Notes under the pieces: model-generated | The model's database searches: none | Told to the model about the DNA's origin: nothing | Seen by the model: the letters and a program-made list of their open reading frames with translations, nothing else | Program-made: the position numbers and the translations under genes | Shown: positions 53,870-63,883 of the stretch, piece after piece | Numbering within the stretch: position 1 is the first letter of the stretch | Layout of the letters: each line of letters begins with the position of its first letter | Origin: Alteromonas sp. ASW11-130 | GTDB lineage: Bacteria; Pseudomonadota; Gammaproteobacteria; Enterobacterales; Alteromonadaceae | Reading direction: 5' to 3' | DNA length: 64,000 nucleotides | Assembly: GCF_026183735.1 (NCBI RefSeq) | Contig: NZ_JAPFRE010000045.1 | Span: forward strand, 1 to 64,000

Positions 53870-55162
53870 TTAATGCAGCTTTAGCCGCATGCCAACGATA
53901 TTCCCCAGCTTGCGACTGAGCAATACTACTACCCCTCGTAAATAACCATGAATGGCGAACTGATGCATATTGTATAGCGACAAATAGACCAGCTTGGCTA
54001 AACGTCCTTCAATAAACATACTATTGTTCGACAACGTCCCCATTAAACTACCTACGGTGGTGTAGCGACTGAGGTGCACCAGCGATCCATAGTCACGGTA
54101 TTTGAACGATTCCAGGGCGATGTTTTTGAACAAGTTAACTAGGTTTTTACCCGCTGTTGTTGCCATTTGGTGAGCCGACTGTGCGCGTGGGGGCACCCAG
54201 CTATCGTCACTCTGCTTGAAACCACAACAGTCACCTATAGCAAAAATGTTGTCAAAACGAGTACTTTGCAATGTAGGTTTTACCAAAATTTGGTTTGCAC
54301 GATTTGTCTCAAATAAGTCTAACTCGGTTAAAAAATCAGGCGCTTTCACCCCCGCCGACCACACCAACAAATCAGCATCAATTTTTTCTCCATCTGCGGT
54401 TTCAAAACCCGTTTCAGAGGCTCGTGCCACCCGCGTATTTTCCAATACATCTACCCCGAGTTTTACTAACGCTTTGCGTGCTGAATTGGCGATACGTTCG
54501 GGTAATGCTGGCAAGATACGGTTATCCGCTTCGATAATTGAGACCTTGATACGCTTTGAAGACATCTCAGGCATGCCATAGGCGCGAGCGAGGTTAGCCA
54601 CATGATAAAGTTGGGCGGCAAGTTCAGTCCCGGTAGCCCCCCCGCCGACGATAGCAACATGCAATATACGCGCAGCTGTCGCATCATTATTTATTTTAAG
54701 CAGTTGGTTTAAAAGCGCCTTATGGAAGCGCTCAGCTTGGACCAAGGAATCTAAGAAGAAACAGTTTCGTGCCACACCTGGCGTACCAAAATCATTACTT
54801 TTACTGCCCAGTGCCATGACCAGATAATCATACTTAATCTGACGTTGCGGCAAAATTTGATGGCCTTCATCATCATGCAGCGCGCTTAACGTGATAGATT
54901 GATTCTCAGCATCTACACTGCTCATCTCACCCAGCTCAAACTGATAGCCATGTTTTACTGCGTGCATTCGGTAATCCACGCCATCAGAATATTTGTCGAT
55001 TACACCCGCAGCAACTTCATGCAGCAGCGGCTTCCACACATGTGTGCGGCTTTTATCCACCAATATAATTTCGGCGCGTTGTTTTTTGCCTAACGTTTTA
55101 GCTAGTTGGGTGACCAGTTCAAGTCCGCCTGCGCCGCCTCCTACGATGACTATTCGCTTCAT
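53870..55162 (-). CDS. ndh: Type II NADH dehydrogenase (NDH-2)
   Basis: 430 residues. Two dinucleotide-binding folds are visible: FAD (IVIVGGGAGGLELVTQLAK, about 4-22) and NADH (HVAIVGGGATGTELAAQLYH, about 168-187). The FAD motif IFAIGDCCG and the quinone-site sequence RAQSAHQMA follow. The amphipathic C-terminus (GYLRGVVVLLSRKLG) would hold it on the inner membrane. It oxidises NADH and reduces quinone without pumping ions. It starts 33 bases after the TonB receptor stop, so the two may be co-transcribed. Confidence 0.93.
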   Translation of the reverse strand: MKRIVIVGGGAGGLELVTQLAKTLGKKQRAEIILVDKSRTHVWKPLLHEVAAGVIDKYSDGVDYRMHAVKHGYQFELGEMSSVDAENQSITLSALHDDEGHQILPQRQIKYDYLVMALGSKSNDFGTPGVARNCFFLDSLVQAERFHKALLNQLLKINNDATAARILHVAIVGGGATGTELAAQLYHVANLARAYGMPEMSSKRIKVSIIEADNRILPALPERIANSARKALVKLGVDVLENTRVARASETGFETADGEKIDADLLVWSAGVKAPDFLTELDLFETNRANQILVKPTLQSTRFDNIFAIGDCCGFKQSDDSWVPPRAQSAHQMATTAGKNLVNLFKNIALESFKYRDYGSLVHLSRYTTVGSLMGTLSNNSMFIEGRLAKLVYLSLYNMHQFAIHGYLRGVVVLLSRKLGNIVGMRLKLH

Positions 55163-55195
55163 TTTTAAGTTCTCTATGTAATTGGAATCTGGTCA

Positions 55196-57271
55196 TCACC
55201 ACGAATACTCCGCTGAAATGAGAAAATGTCTGGGTTGGCCGGGAAAATATCGCGCACCAGTGAAGCTTGTAAAGTCAGCGCGTTCGGCGTAGCGGGTATC
55301 GAACAGGTTATAGACACGAAAACGCAGTGTAGTGTGCGGGTTGAGTTGATAGTGACTGCTTAAGTGCAAAACATCGTGTCCCGAATAAGTATGCGCGTTT
55401 TCCGCATCTGTGAAGTACTTACCGATATGCTGCCATTCAAGTGTAATTTCAAGGGGGGTTGCTGGCTCCCATGTTATTTGAGAATTGGCGATAGTGCGTG
55501 GAGCAGTGTCCATTTCATTGCCTATAATGGATGCATCAGAACTTTCCGCTTGGCCGATATAGGTATGCTCCGCATAGGTCATGGCAGAGCTCAGGGACCA
55601 TTGTGGATGAAGCTGCCAGCGCACCGACAATTCGATCCCTTCATGCTCTGTCTCACCATTGCTGACGTTGAAGAAGTCATCGTCACGATAAATTACGTTT
55701 TGTTTGGCTAATAAATAATAGGCAGCTTTCAGGGAAAGAGTGGGGCTATTGAAGTGGGCACCCACCTCCCTATGAAGGCCTGTCTCTGGTGATAGTTCGG
55801 CAACGGTTTGCTCCCGCTGTAAGCGAAAAAGCTCAGAGGCTTGCGGTATCCTGTAACCATCGGCGAGACTAGCGAATATGGAAAGTTCATTTGAGACAGC
55901 ATACGTTACCCCGAGCTTGGGTGAAAACCTGTTAAAGTCAACACGTTTATCACTGGGCCTTGAATAGCGACACCCACCAAAACCACATTTTTCTCCATTT
56001 TCTTTCGTTCTGCCAGGAAGCAACAAGGTTCGATAATCATAAGTCATGGCTTCGTAGCGGGTACCCGCGGACAAAGTCCACCTACCCCATTGCTGTGAGA
56101 CTTGCGCAAAGGAGGCGAGCATCAGGGCATCAACCTGATAATTATAGTGTTCTCCCGCGGGTATAGTTTCACGTAAAAAAGCCGAACCTTTGGTGGGCCC
56201 CTCCTGAAACTGTTTCAAGTTACCTTCAGTAAATTCGGCATCCGCTCCCACGATAACGCTCAGCCCATCCTTCCAGTATTGCCACGAAGATTGTACACCT
56301 CCCCCCTGTTGACCGTTTATTTCTATAGGCTTCCCGGGCAAAAAATGCATTACAAACTGCATATCCTGATTGCGAAAATAGGGCGTGATGGATATGCGCT
56401 GGGCATTATTTTTTTGCCATTCAAATTTCGACCACACACGCAGTGCTTTAGCCCAACGGTAAGCTTCGGGATTTTCATTGAAATTAATCAATAGGTCGCT
56501 TTTATAGCTATCTTCGCCAGATAGATACCCCGCTGTTTGTTGATCCAGGTGGATATAGGTTAATCCAGTATGGACAGAGAAATTATCAGTGTTATAACGA
56601 TGACGAAGGTTCATCTTTTCCTGAAATACGGACTCCTCATCACGGAAACCATTATCACGGGTAATGCTCACATTGGCGCCGAGGCCCGTAGAACCATTGT
56701 CTAGTCCGTAACGGCCCTTGAGTCGTTTATATCCAAAAGAACCCACATCTACACCTAACCACGCACTATCTTCAGTGGTATCCGGACTGACCACGTTGAT
56801 AACACCGTGCAACGCATTCGATCCGTAAACTACTGTTGCTGGACCTTTGATTACGTCAATTCGTTGTGCCATTTCAGTATGAGCTTCAAACAATTCATTA
56901 TTGTTGCAAAAACCTGCTGCGCGAATCGGAATGCTGTCCTCGCTGGTAAGCACTGCTCCGCAGGCCCCAGCTCCGGTCAACACTGGCGAGCGAAGTGCAG
57001 GAAGATACTCCTGACCGCTTCCGCGTTGAATCCCTATACCGGCAATTTGTCTAAGTGCTTCTTCAATATGTATAGGTGCGATGCTAAGCAAGGACGCTTC
57101 GGATACTGTTGCAGTTGAATTAGCCGCATCCGTACCGATAAATTGGTAGCGTTGTTGAGTCGTCGTAATGTGTTCAATATCGGAATTATTTAACAACCTG
57201 CTATTTGAAAACGACAAAGAGCTGATAGTCGCGGTAACCATTAAAATCGCCAACTTCGAAATATACGTCAT
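55196..57271 (-). CDS. TonB-dependent outer-membrane receptor
   Basis: 691 residues. The signal peptide (MTYISKLAILMVTATISSLSF) is followed by a plug domain at about 60-180 (EALRQIAGIGIQRGSGQEYL, then MAQRIDVIKGPATVVYGSNALHG). The 22-strand barrel ends in ARYFPGQPRHFLISAEYSW with the terminal aromatic. It resembles receptors for iron chelates or copper (OprC-like plug), but no Fur box is seen and the ligand is unknown. Two cysteines in the plug may be bonded. It lies 76 bases after nhaA on the same strand. Confidence 0.9.
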   Translation of the reverse strand: MTYISKLAILMVTATISSLSFSNSRLLNNSDIEHITTTQQRYQFIGTDAANSTATVSEASLLSIAPIHIEEALRQIAGIGIQRGSGQEYLPALRSPVLTGAGACGAVLTSEDSIPIRAAGFCNNNELFEAHTEMAQRIDVIKGPATVVYGSNALHGVINVVSPDTTEDSAWLGVDVGSFGYKRLKGRYGLDNGSTGLGANVSITRDNGFRDEESVFQEKMNLRHRYNTDNFSVHTGLTYIHLDQQTAGYLSGEDSYKSDLLINFNENPEAYRWAKALRVWSKFEWQKNNAQRISITPYFRNQDMQFVMHFLPGKPIEINGQQGGGVQSSWQYWKDGLSVIVGADAEFTEGNLKQFQEGPTKGSAFLRETIPAGEHYNYQVDALMLASFAQVSQQWGRWTLSAGTRYEAMTYDYRTLLLPGRTKENGEKCGFGGCRYSRPSDKRVDFNRFSPKLGVTYAVSNELSIFASLADGYRIPQASELFRLQREQTVAELSPETGLHREVGAHFNSPTLSLKAAYYLLAKQNVIYRDDDFFNVSNGETEHEGIELSVRWQLHPQWSLSSAMTYAEHTYIGQAESSDASIIGNEMDTAPRTIANSQITWEPATPLEITLEWQHIGKYFTDAENAHTYSGHDVLHLSSHYQLNPHTTLRFRVYNLFDTRYAERADFTSFTGARYFPGQPRHFLISAEYSW

Positions 57272-57347
57272 ATAAACAACTAAAAATGTAGAAAGATTAG
57301 TGAGTGAAAGTGCTCATCTACTAGACAAGCACCTACTTAAAAACAGC

Positions 57348-58535
57348 TTAAACAGGGGTTCGATTTAAACTTATTTTGAGAATGAAGTAGCCTAGTACCC
57401 CGGAAAGTATTGAACCTATGACGATCCCTAATCGTTCGTCAAACAACAGGTTGACGCCTGTTTCTTCAAATGCCAGCGAGCCGATAAATAAACTCATGGT
57501 AAAACCTATTCCACACAGAGCTGAAGTGCCATATAGGGTTAACCAGGATACATTACCAGGTAATTTTGTCAGGCTCATTTTCACAGCTAACCAGCAAAAA
57601 CCGAAGATGCCAATTTGCTTACCCACGAACAGGCCCAGTGTAATACCTACTGGTACGCCATGTTTAATTTGGTCGAAACTCACGCCTTGTAAATTTAGCC
57701 CTGCATTAGCGAAGGCAAACACCGGCAACACAAAGAAACCGACCACGGAATGCAAATCATGTTCTAACGATTTCAGTGGTGAGTAGTTGTCCCCTTCTTT
57801 GCTCCGCAGGGGGATAAACATAGCCAATACCACACCTGCCAATGTCGCATGAACGCCTGATTTGAGTGTAGCGATCCACATGATGATACCAATTAAGATG
57901 TATGGACTTTTCGATACGACCCCTTGTCGATTCAAAATTGTCAGTACCGGGATACAAAATGCCACAATAATGAGTGCAGTAAGTGAAATTTTTGAAGTGT
58001 AGAAAAACGCAATAATAAGAATGGCGCCGATATCGTCGAAAATAGCGAGAGAGGTTAAAAACACCTTAACAGATAGAGGTACGCGCGGACCTAGTAGCGT
58101 TAATACACCCAAGGCAAAAGCAATATCCGTGGCGGCGGGAATAGCCCAACCTTTAATCGCCACCGGGTCATCGTAATTAAAATAAGCATAAATAAGGGCA
58201 GGAACCAGCATCCCCCCTATAGCTCCTGCGCCTGGTAGAATAATATTTCGCTTATCTGCCAGTTCACCCTCCACCAGCTCTCGTTTAAGCTCAAGTCCCA
58301 CTAAAAAGAAGAAAACCGCCATCAAACCATCGTTAATCCACAACAACAAGGGTTTCGCAATCTTTAACGCGCCTACACGCACTTCCACAGGTGTAGATAA
58401 AAACATATCGTAATACGTGGATAGCGGAGAATTGGCAAGAATAATGGCAAGTAGTGCAGCGATAAACAGCAAGATCCCGCCTGCCGACTGCAATTTAAAA
58501 AAGGATTGAATAAAAGATTCTTGTTGATTTTGCAT
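57348..58535 (-). CDS. nhaA: Na+/H+ antiporter NhaA
   Basis: 395 residues from the ATG of MQNQQESFIQSFFKLQSAGG; a TTG ten codons earlier is less likely. The family landmarks are complete: FFFLVGLELKRELVEGEL, ATDIAFALGVL with the conserved Asp, the ion-binding pair Asp167-Asp168 in IFDDIGAIL, and a conserved Lys in VGKQIGIFG. It exchanges cytosolic Na+ for periplasmic H+ at alkaline pH, suited to marine life. It is the first of three minus-strand genes (nhaA, TonB receptor, ndh) that may share transcripts. Confidence 0.95.
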   Translation of the reverse strand: MQNQQESFIQSFFKLQSAGGILLFIAALLAIILANSPLSTYYDMFLSTPVEVRVGALKIAKPLLLWINDGLMAVFFFLVGLELKRELVEGELADKRNIILPGAGAIGGMLVPALIYAYFNYDDPVAIKGWAIPAATDIAFALGVLTLLGPRVPLSVKVFLTSLAIFDDIGAILIIAFFYTSKISLTALIIVAFCIPVLTILNRQGVVSKSPYILIGIIMWIATLKSGVHATLAGVVLAMFIPLRSKEGDNYSPLKSLEHDLHSVVGFFVLPVFAFANAGLNLQGVSFDQIKHGVPVGITLGLFVGKQIGIFGFCWLAVKMSLTKLPGNVSWLTLYGTSALCGIGFTMSLFIGSLAFEETGVNLLFDERLGIVIGSILSGVLGYFILKISLNRTPV

Positions 58536-59215
58536 TAAATGTTCCGTTTTGCGTTGCGAAACCAATATTACAGAGGAATGTCATATTGAAAAACTTATTT
58601 TGCAAACAATCTAATTGAATAAAATAGCGTTTTAGACATTTCCGATATGAATTGGAGCCGTTACCTTAAATTAACCATATACAATCTCCTCAGCAATATC
58701 TCCAGGACAATAGAATATACATTTTCGGTGGCACTTTGAGCTGACAATTTTATAATCACGTTGCTTGAAAATAGATCAGTTGACGATTTTCGGCGCTTTG
58801 ATAAATGAAAAAATCATACGTATTCGCACGGACGTGTTTCTTAAACTAAAAAATCTCAGCTGTTACGACAAACTCGATAATTATTGCGACAGGCTCATCA
58901 ACTAGGTTGGAAGCGGTGTTCAGGGGCTTCGCAATTTAACAAGCAAAATCGTTATAGAACTAAGGGGTTAAACCGTATGACGCTAGCATAGGACCTACAC
59001 CCCCTCTGGTTTGGTTATAGACATAGAGCATTGCTCTTCTACAGACTATTGACAATACTCTGCTATAGCTCGTTAGGGTTATAAAACATGACCAGAACCT
59101 ATGCGGCTCGCGTAACGTTCTAATGGTAGAACGGATATTCGCGTAGTTACACTGAAGCATAGGTATTGGATTTCGTGGTCGGGTGGCACAAGAATACGAA
59201 TGAAGGAGCGCAACA
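58536..59215. other. Intergenic region with no gene recognised
   Basis: About 680 bases, AT-rich on the left. It should contain the nhaA promoter and, near its right end, the ribosome site AAGGAG of the cNMP-binding fragment. A 120-codon open frame on the minus strand (58960-59322) has low-complexity, non-protein-like sequence and opposes the better-supported fragment. Confidence 0.4.
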
Positions 59216-59398
59216 GTGAATGAGCATGAACCGTTTTCATTAGTTTTGAAGCCCGCTTTAGCGTCATATGCGCTACTTACTGATGAGACATTTGAGGCCA
59301 TTTGCAAGATAGCAAAAGTCACAACGGTCAGTAAACACGCAGTGATCTATCGGGCCGCAGAATTGCCCGAATCATTTGCGTTTGGGGTAAAGGGATAG
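59216..59398 (+). pseudogene. Truncated cyclic-nucleotide-binding (Crp/Fnr-type) regulator
   Basis: 60 codons starting at GTG with an excellent AAGGAG seven bases upstream, followed at once by a second ATG. The sequence SYALLTDETFEAICKIAKVT then SKHAVIYRAAELPESFAF matches the first beta-roll strands of cNMP-binding domains (the kG..iy..Ge...fafv pattern), then stops at GVKG-TAG. A +1 shift keeps the frame open (GIGRILKAVIASHF), but the rest of the roll and the DNA-binding domain are not found. Probably a decaying gene; a short expressed peptide is possible. Confidence 0.5.
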
Positions 59399-59534
59399 GA
59401 CGGATTCTAAAAGCCGTTATAGCGAGCCATTTCGGGTGGTTCAATTTGCCACAAAAATCCGTCGATAGTGTAAAGGTAGCGGGGGGCGGTCGCGCTTATT
59501 ATTGGTGTAATATTGTTAAACAGGGAGCCAGCAA

Positions 59535-60314
59535 ATGCACATTGATGATGCTAACCTTCTAAATCTGACCCGCCTGTGGAAAAGGTACGGCGCGAAATCG
59601 GTTTATATGCCCTCAGCTGAAGGGTTTTATCTCAATAATAGCTGGCCTTTTCGTGCTTGGTATGAGGATCAAGATGACACGGCTCGGTTTCACTTGCCCC
59701 ACGCGGTACATTACAGTGAATGGTTAACTATGTTACCCGCGTCTGCGGTGATACCACTTTGGTCTCCGCGAACCCAAAAACAGATAGGTGCGTTTGACAA
59801 ACTTGCCAAACAATTACTCCTGAGGGACTGGAGCTGCAGCACCAAGCAAGTGGCGATGTACCTCGATATTCACCAGCAACAAAAAGAGCGAAGCAAGCTG
59901 CACTCGGCTCAGTCATCTTTTCAGATGACAGTAGTGACCTGCCAAGCCGACGTGAAGCGGTGGATTGATATTGCCAGTAATGCCTTTGCCTACGCCATCG
60001 CCCCTGAGGTAATAGACGCCTTGCCCAATGACAAGGACATGACGTTGCTTTTGGGCTGGCTGGATGGGCAAGCGGTGGCAACAGTGTTGCTTTTTAAAAC
60101 GGGTGAAACGATTGGCGTTCACCAGATGGGCGTTAAACAAAATGCTCAGGGAAAAGGAATTGCCAAACAGGTGATGCACACAGTAATTCAGACCTGTTCA
60201 GCCTGGCAGGCAAAGTACATCGTTTTGCAGGCATCGAAGGCGGGATTACCACTTTACGAAAAGTTAGGCTTTAAGCATCAGTTTCCCATTCAGCTTTATA
60301 AAAAAGTGACCTAA
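59535..60314 (+). CDS. GNAT-family acetyltransferase with unusual N-terminal domain
   Basis: 259 residues. The C-terminal half (about 135-259) is a GNAT domain: acetyl-CoA loop IGVHQMGVKQNAQGKGIAKQ and LPLYEKLGFKHQFP. The N-terminal half (MHIDDANLLNLTRLWKRYGA, NNSWPFRAWYEDQD) is shared by two-domain bacterial acetyltransferases of unknown role. The ribosome site GGGAG is well placed. Substrate unknown. Confidence 0.8.
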   Translation: MHIDDANLLNLTRLWKRYGAKSVYMPSAEGFYLNNSWPFRAWYEDQDDTARFHLPHAVHYSEWLTMLPASAVIPLWSPRTQKQIGAFDKLAKQLLLRDWSCSTKQVAMYLDIHQQQKERSKLHSAQSSFQMTVVTCQADVKRWIDIASNAFAYAIAPEVIDALPNDKDMTLLLGWLDGQAVATVLLFKTGETIGVHQMGVKQNAQGKGIAKQVMHTVIQTCSAWQAKYIVLQASKAGLPLYEKLGFKHQFPIQLYKKVT

Positions 60315-60484
60315 ATTATCGTCGTTAAACATCTCGCTTGGAGGGATTTGGCAAACAGTTAATCAGGAGACCTGAGAAAGCAGATAACCAAGACAATAAA
60401 AAACCCAGTTAATTGCGTACTCGTAAATTATTGGGCAAGAATAAGCATTTCTCACCGATAGCGAGCGCAGGGATTAGTTCATTG

Positions 60485-60676
60485 TCACTGCAGTTTCTTT
60501 ATCGCTCTCAGCAACCCAACAAGCCAAACTTTGAAGACACCTTCACGTCCCCGGAAGTCCGCTATGTTTGCTAGTCTGTTCCTAAAAAGACGTTTATTTC
60601 TTTCAAAAGGCGCACCATAGCTCGTGAGTTCACCAAGGCGCTTTGCAAAAAACCATCGAGGTGTCCCCTTTTCCAT
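60485..60676 (-). CDS. Possible small basic protein
   Basis: 63 codons from ATG, strongly basic (TPRWFFAKRLGELTSYGAPF, then ERNKRLFRNRLANIADFRGR). It begins five bases after the 48-residue frame ends, so the two could be a pair. No ribosome site and no family; it could also be a fossil. Confidence 0.25.
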   Translation of the reverse strand: MEKGTPRWFFAKRLGELTSYGAPFERNKRLFRNRLANIADFRGREGVFKVWLVGLLRAIKKLQ

Positions 60677-60681
60677 ACCAT

Positions 60682-60828
60682 TTATCTGGCAAAGACAGCG
60701 TCAGACCTTACTCCTCGAGGCTGATTATGGTAGCGCTTCACTTCATTTTCCGGCGCTATTAGTGCTTTTTTGAGCACTCTTTTTAATTTGCGTTTTTTGG
60801 GTTTGATATTGTCAATCCACCTGTCCAT
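60682..60828 (-). CDS. Small Lys/Arg-rich hypothetical protein
   Basis: 48 residues from an ATG with GGGGGTGG just upstream. The sequence (MDRWIDNIKPKKRKLKRVLK, then KALIAPENEVKRYHNQPRG) is highly basic in the first half and protein-like throughout, ending DAVFAR and TAA. It might bind RNA or DNA. No family was recognised. Confidence 0.4.
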   Translation of the reverse strand: MDRWIDNIKPKKRKLKRVLKKALIAPENEVKRYHNQPRGVRSDAVFAR

Positions 60829-61005
60829 TTCCACCCCCTTTTTTAAACAGATTCATGTCTGATTTATACGGTTATAGGTAAATAGGGATTTGGCCTGGCG
60901 ATAAATTTAATCTTTACCAATAGCGCGTCAATGCTGGATCTTTGTGCTCATATCAAGGATGATTAGGCCCTCGCAAATCGTAATTCAGCTGATAAGGTAA
61001 CGTAA

Positions 61006-61755
61006 ATGTATAAACTGGTACTTATCCGTCACGGGGAAAGTCAATGGAATCTTGAAAACCGGTTCACGGGGTGGCACGACGTCAACCTGACTGAAACTGG
61101 CGTCGCTCAAGCTAAAAATGCTGGCCAGATGCTAAAAGAAGCAGGCTTTGAATTCGACACCGCCTATACCTCGGTACTTTTGCGAGCTATAAAAACATTA
61201 AATATTGCGTTAGAAGAAATGGGGCAACACTACTTACCCGTTAAACGCAGCTGGCGCTTGAACGAACGTCATTATGGCGCACTAACGGGGTTAGATAAAG
61301 CCGAAACAGCCGCAAAACATGGTGAAGAGCAAGTAAAAATTTGGCGTCGCAGTTTCGATATTCCCCCTCCATTTGTTGAAATGGACGATAAATATTTTCC
61401 GGGTCATGACCGCCGCTATAGTCATATTGACCCTGTTATTTTACCTCGCGGGGAAAGTTTAGCGTTAACCATCGAGCGTGTTCTGCCCTACTGGCATGAC
61501 GAAATTCGTCCGGCTATCCAACGCGGAGAAAACATTATTATTGCCGCGCACGGGAACAGCCTTCGCGCACTGGTGAAATATTTGGACGGCATGTCTGAGG
61601 AAGAAGTCCTTAGCTTAAATATCCCCACCGGTGTCCCCTTGGTTTACGAATTAGATAAAGATCTTAAGCCGATTTCAAAAGAATACTTAGGGGACCCTGA
61701 AAAAATCAAAGCCATGATGGACGCCGTTGCGAAGCAAGGCAGTGCCAAAAAATAA
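61006..61755 (+). CDS. gpmA: 2,3-bisphosphoglycerate-dependent phosphoglycerate mutase
   Basis: 249 residues, the family length. The phospho-acceptor His9 is in [10 protein letters not shown], the second catalytic His182 in [12 protein letters not shown], and the dPGM marks [15 protein letters not shown] and [10 protein letters not shown] are present. It interconverts 3- and 2-phosphoglycerate in glycolysis and gluconeogenesis. One conserved site differs: [10 protein letters not shown] has Leu where SVLKRAIRT usually has Lys. Monocistronic, with a shared terminator. Confidence 0.95.
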   Translation: MYKLVLIRHGESQWNLENRFTGWHDVNLTETGVAQAKNAGQMLKEAGFEFDTAYTSVLLRAIKTLNIALEEMGQHYLPVKRSWRLNERHYGALTGLDKAETAAKHGEEQVKIWRRSFDIPPPFVEMDDKYFPGHDRRYSHIDPVILPRGESLALTIERVLPYWHDEIRPAIQRGENIIIAAHGNSLRALVKYLDGMSEEEVLSLNIPTGVPLVYELDKDLKPISKEYLGDPEKIKAMMDAVAKQGSAKK

Positions 61756-61770
61756 TATAGCAGCATAAAA

Positions 61771-61797
61771 AAGCACAGATGTAATTAATCTGTGCTT
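61771..61797. terminator. Bidirectional rho-independent terminator
   Basis: A perfect 10-bp stem AAGCACAGAT/ATCTGTGCTT with a 7-base loop. An A-run on the left serves the minus strand (repeat lipoprotein gene) as a T-tail, and GTTCATTT follows on the right for gpmA. Confidence 0.88.
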
Positions 61798-61816
61798 GTT
61801 CATTTACAAATAAGCG

Positions 61817-62236
61817 TTAGTAGGTACGATCAATAGGCTCCAGCCCATTTGCTCGCTGTTCAATCGCTCCCGATAAATCATAGCCGGACTCGATCCAACG
61901 ACGGGCTTCGTTGGGCGTAAACTGATGGTTTCGCCATTCTGCCGCTTCTCGGTAAGTTAGCCCAGCCGCGCGCCACTGTGCTGCATCAGATGCCATGTAA
62001 CCTGCTTGGTGCCATTCACGCGCTTCAACTACTGTAAATGTACCGGTATTCCAGGCTTGTGCTTGCGGAACTGTGAAGCCCGCCTCACGCCAGTCTTGCG
62101 CTTGTTCAGCAGTGAAACCTGCCGCTTTCCATGATGCAATCTCAGTCTGGCTCATGCCTTCCCAGTCGTCATGAGTATGTACCACACAGCCAGCTAGCCA
62201 ACCTACTAAAACAACCACTAACAAATGTCTTACCAT
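61817..62236 (-). CDS. Lipoprotein built of eight 13-residue repeats
   Basis: 139 residues from the ATG six bases after GAGGAG; two Mets further upstream are too close to or ahead of the ribosome site. The lipobox is LAGC. After a short linker, the rest of the protein is eight consecutive blocks of exactly 13 residues with consensus WxxAGFTxxxAxx, e.g. WKAAGFTAEQAQD and WREAGFTVPQAQA; the last block begins with Gln instead of Trp. Each block looks like a helix followed by a tight turn, giving a small solenoid. Function unknown; no partner gene nearby. Confidence 0.75.
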   Translation of the reverse strand: MVRHLLVVVLVGWLAGCVVHTHDDWEGMSQTEIASWKAAGFTAEQAQDWREAGFTVPQAQAWNTGTFTVVEAREWHQAGYMASDAAQWRAAGLTYREAAEWRNHQFTPNEARRWIESGYDLSGAIEQRANGLEPIDRTY

Positions 62237-62362
62237 TTTCATCTCCTCACGTGATGTTTTGTATTTCACCAGCAATAATTTTGTCTAGTGATGAATAAAC
62301 GTACAGAAGAATAAAGGGTTCGGTTCTTTTTTGATTTTAAATAATTTCTAAAAATTGAGGTA

Positions 62363-63844
62363 TCAATGTGTTCGAATACGTGCTACTGCCTCCTGCCAGT
62401 TATGGTAAGCTTGGTCACGTTCGGCTTTAGTCATGCGAGGTGTAAATGTGTGCTCTACCTGCCATTTATCAGCCAGCTCTTCCAATGACGAGTAAATACC
62501 AGCCTGAAGACCGGCCAAGTAAGCCGCCCCGAGCGCCGTGGTTTCCGTTATCACCGGACGCTGAACCTGTGCGCCTAAAATATCGGCCAGGAACCCCATA
62601 ACCCAATCGTTGTTCGCCATACCTCCATCTACCCTTAAGGTATTGGGCCGGGCGCCATCACTCTCCATGGCTTTCTGCAAATCTTTTGTTTGATAACAAA
62701 CCGATTGAAGGCCAGCTGCAACAATTTCACTTATCCCCGTATCTCGCGTGAGTCCTAAAATTGCTCCCCGTGCATTCGGATCCCAATAAGGCGCGCCCAG
62801 ACCAGTAAATGCTGGCACAAGGAAAACCCCGTTATTTTGCCTGGCTCGCAGCGCTAAGGCTTCAGTCTCAGCCGCATTATTAATCAGGTGCAGACCATCA
62901 CGTAGCCACTGCACCGTGGCCCCTGCCATAAAAATACTGCCTTCCAAACCATAGGTTACGTTCCCATCTAATCGGTATGCAATGGTAGAAAGCAATCTGT
63001 TTTCAGAAACTAAAGGCTTATCGCCGGTATTTAGGATCATAAAGCATCCTGTTCCGTAGGTGCTTTTAGCCATGCCTTTCTCGAAACAGGTTTGGCCTAT
63101 AAGCGCAGCTTGTTGGTCGCCGGCTACGCCCTGTATGGGAATCTGTACACCTAAAATATCCTTATCAAGTACTCCAAAATCTGCCGCACTGTCTTTTACT
63201 TCCGGAAGCATGGATAACGGTATATCAAAGCATTTCAGTAACTTGCTGTCCCATTGCTGGGAACAAATATTGAACAACATTGTACGTGAAGCATTAGTGG
63301 CATCGGTTGCATGCGCTCGCCCTCCTGTCAGACGCCAAATTAAAAAGCTGTCTACCGTACCGAAAAGCAGCTCTTCCTTATCCGCGCTTTCGTGAGCGCC
63401 CTCTACATTATTGAGTATCCAATTAATTTTGGTGGCGGAAAAATAAGGATCGAGTAGTAATCCAGTAGTGTTTTTAACGTAGTCAGCCATAGTCGTATTC
63501 TGATTAAGTTTGCGACACTGCTCGGCGGTTCGCCTGTCTTGCCAAACAATCGCAGGATAGACAGGTTTACCAGTATGTTTATTCCACACCACTGTGGTTT
63601 CCCGCTGATTGGTAATCCCGATCGATGCTATATCTTGCGGTGTGAGCTGACATTTTTTAAAAACAGTTCTCATGGTTTCTTTCACACTTTGCCAGATAGC
63701 TTCTGGATCATGTTCTACCCAGCCATCTTTTGGATACGATTGTGCGAATTCTTTTTGTGCCATGGCTACGATATCGCCATTATCCGAAAAAATTATACTT
63801 CGTGAACTGGTAGTGCCCTGATCAATGGCAAGAATGTAACGCAT
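62363..63844 (-). CDS. glpK: Glycerol kinase
   Basis: 493 residues, complete. The FGGY-family phosphate loop [14 protein letters not shown] starts the protein, followed by [11 protein letters not shown], the FGGY-type ATP segment [19 protein letters not shown] and [16 protein letters not shown]. It phosphorylates glycerol to glycerol-3-phosphate. AAGGTGA precedes the ATG. glpF and glpD are not in the window; they may lie beyond its right edge. A 24-base inverted repeat upstream could be a regulatory site. Confidence 0.97.
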   Translation of the reverse strand: MRYILAIDQGTTSSRSIIFSDNGDIVAMAQKEFAQSYPKDGWVEHDPEAIWQSVKETMRTVFKKCQLTPQDIASIGITNQRETTVVWNKHTGKPVYPAIVWQDRRTAEQCRKLNQNTTMADYVKNTTGLLLDPYFSATKINWILNNVEGAHESADKEELLFGTVDSFLIWRLTGGRAHATDATNASRTMLFNICSQQWDSKLLKCFDIPLSMLPEVKDSAADFGVLDKDILGVQIPIQGVAGDQQAALIGQTCFEKGMAKSTYGTGCFMILNTGDKPLVSENRLLSTIAYRLDGNVTYGLEGSIFMAGATVQWLRDGLHLINNAAETEALALRARQNNGVFLVPAFTGLGAPYWDPNARGAILGLTRDTGISEIVAAGLQSVCYQTKDLQKAMESDGARPNTLRVDGGMANNDWVMGFLADILGAQVQRPVITETTALGAAYLAGLQAGIYSSLEELADKWQVEHTFTPRMTKAERDQAYHNWQEAVARIRTH

Positions 63845-63883
63845 GGATCACCTTTCATATTTTTAGGATTCAATAATTGCAGT

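Larger units (their letters stand above)
60315..61005. other. Intergenic region with two doubtful small minus-strand genes
   Basis: About 690 bases between the GNAT gene and gpmA. Two short open frames on the minus strand (60682-60828 and 60485-60676) are entered separately. The remainder, including the gpmA promoter, shows nothing recognisable. Confidence 0.4.

Noticed and set aside
58960..59322. 120-codon minus-strand open frame
   Set aside because: Low-complexity composition, no ribosome site, and antisense to the cNMP-binding fragment that has a good one.
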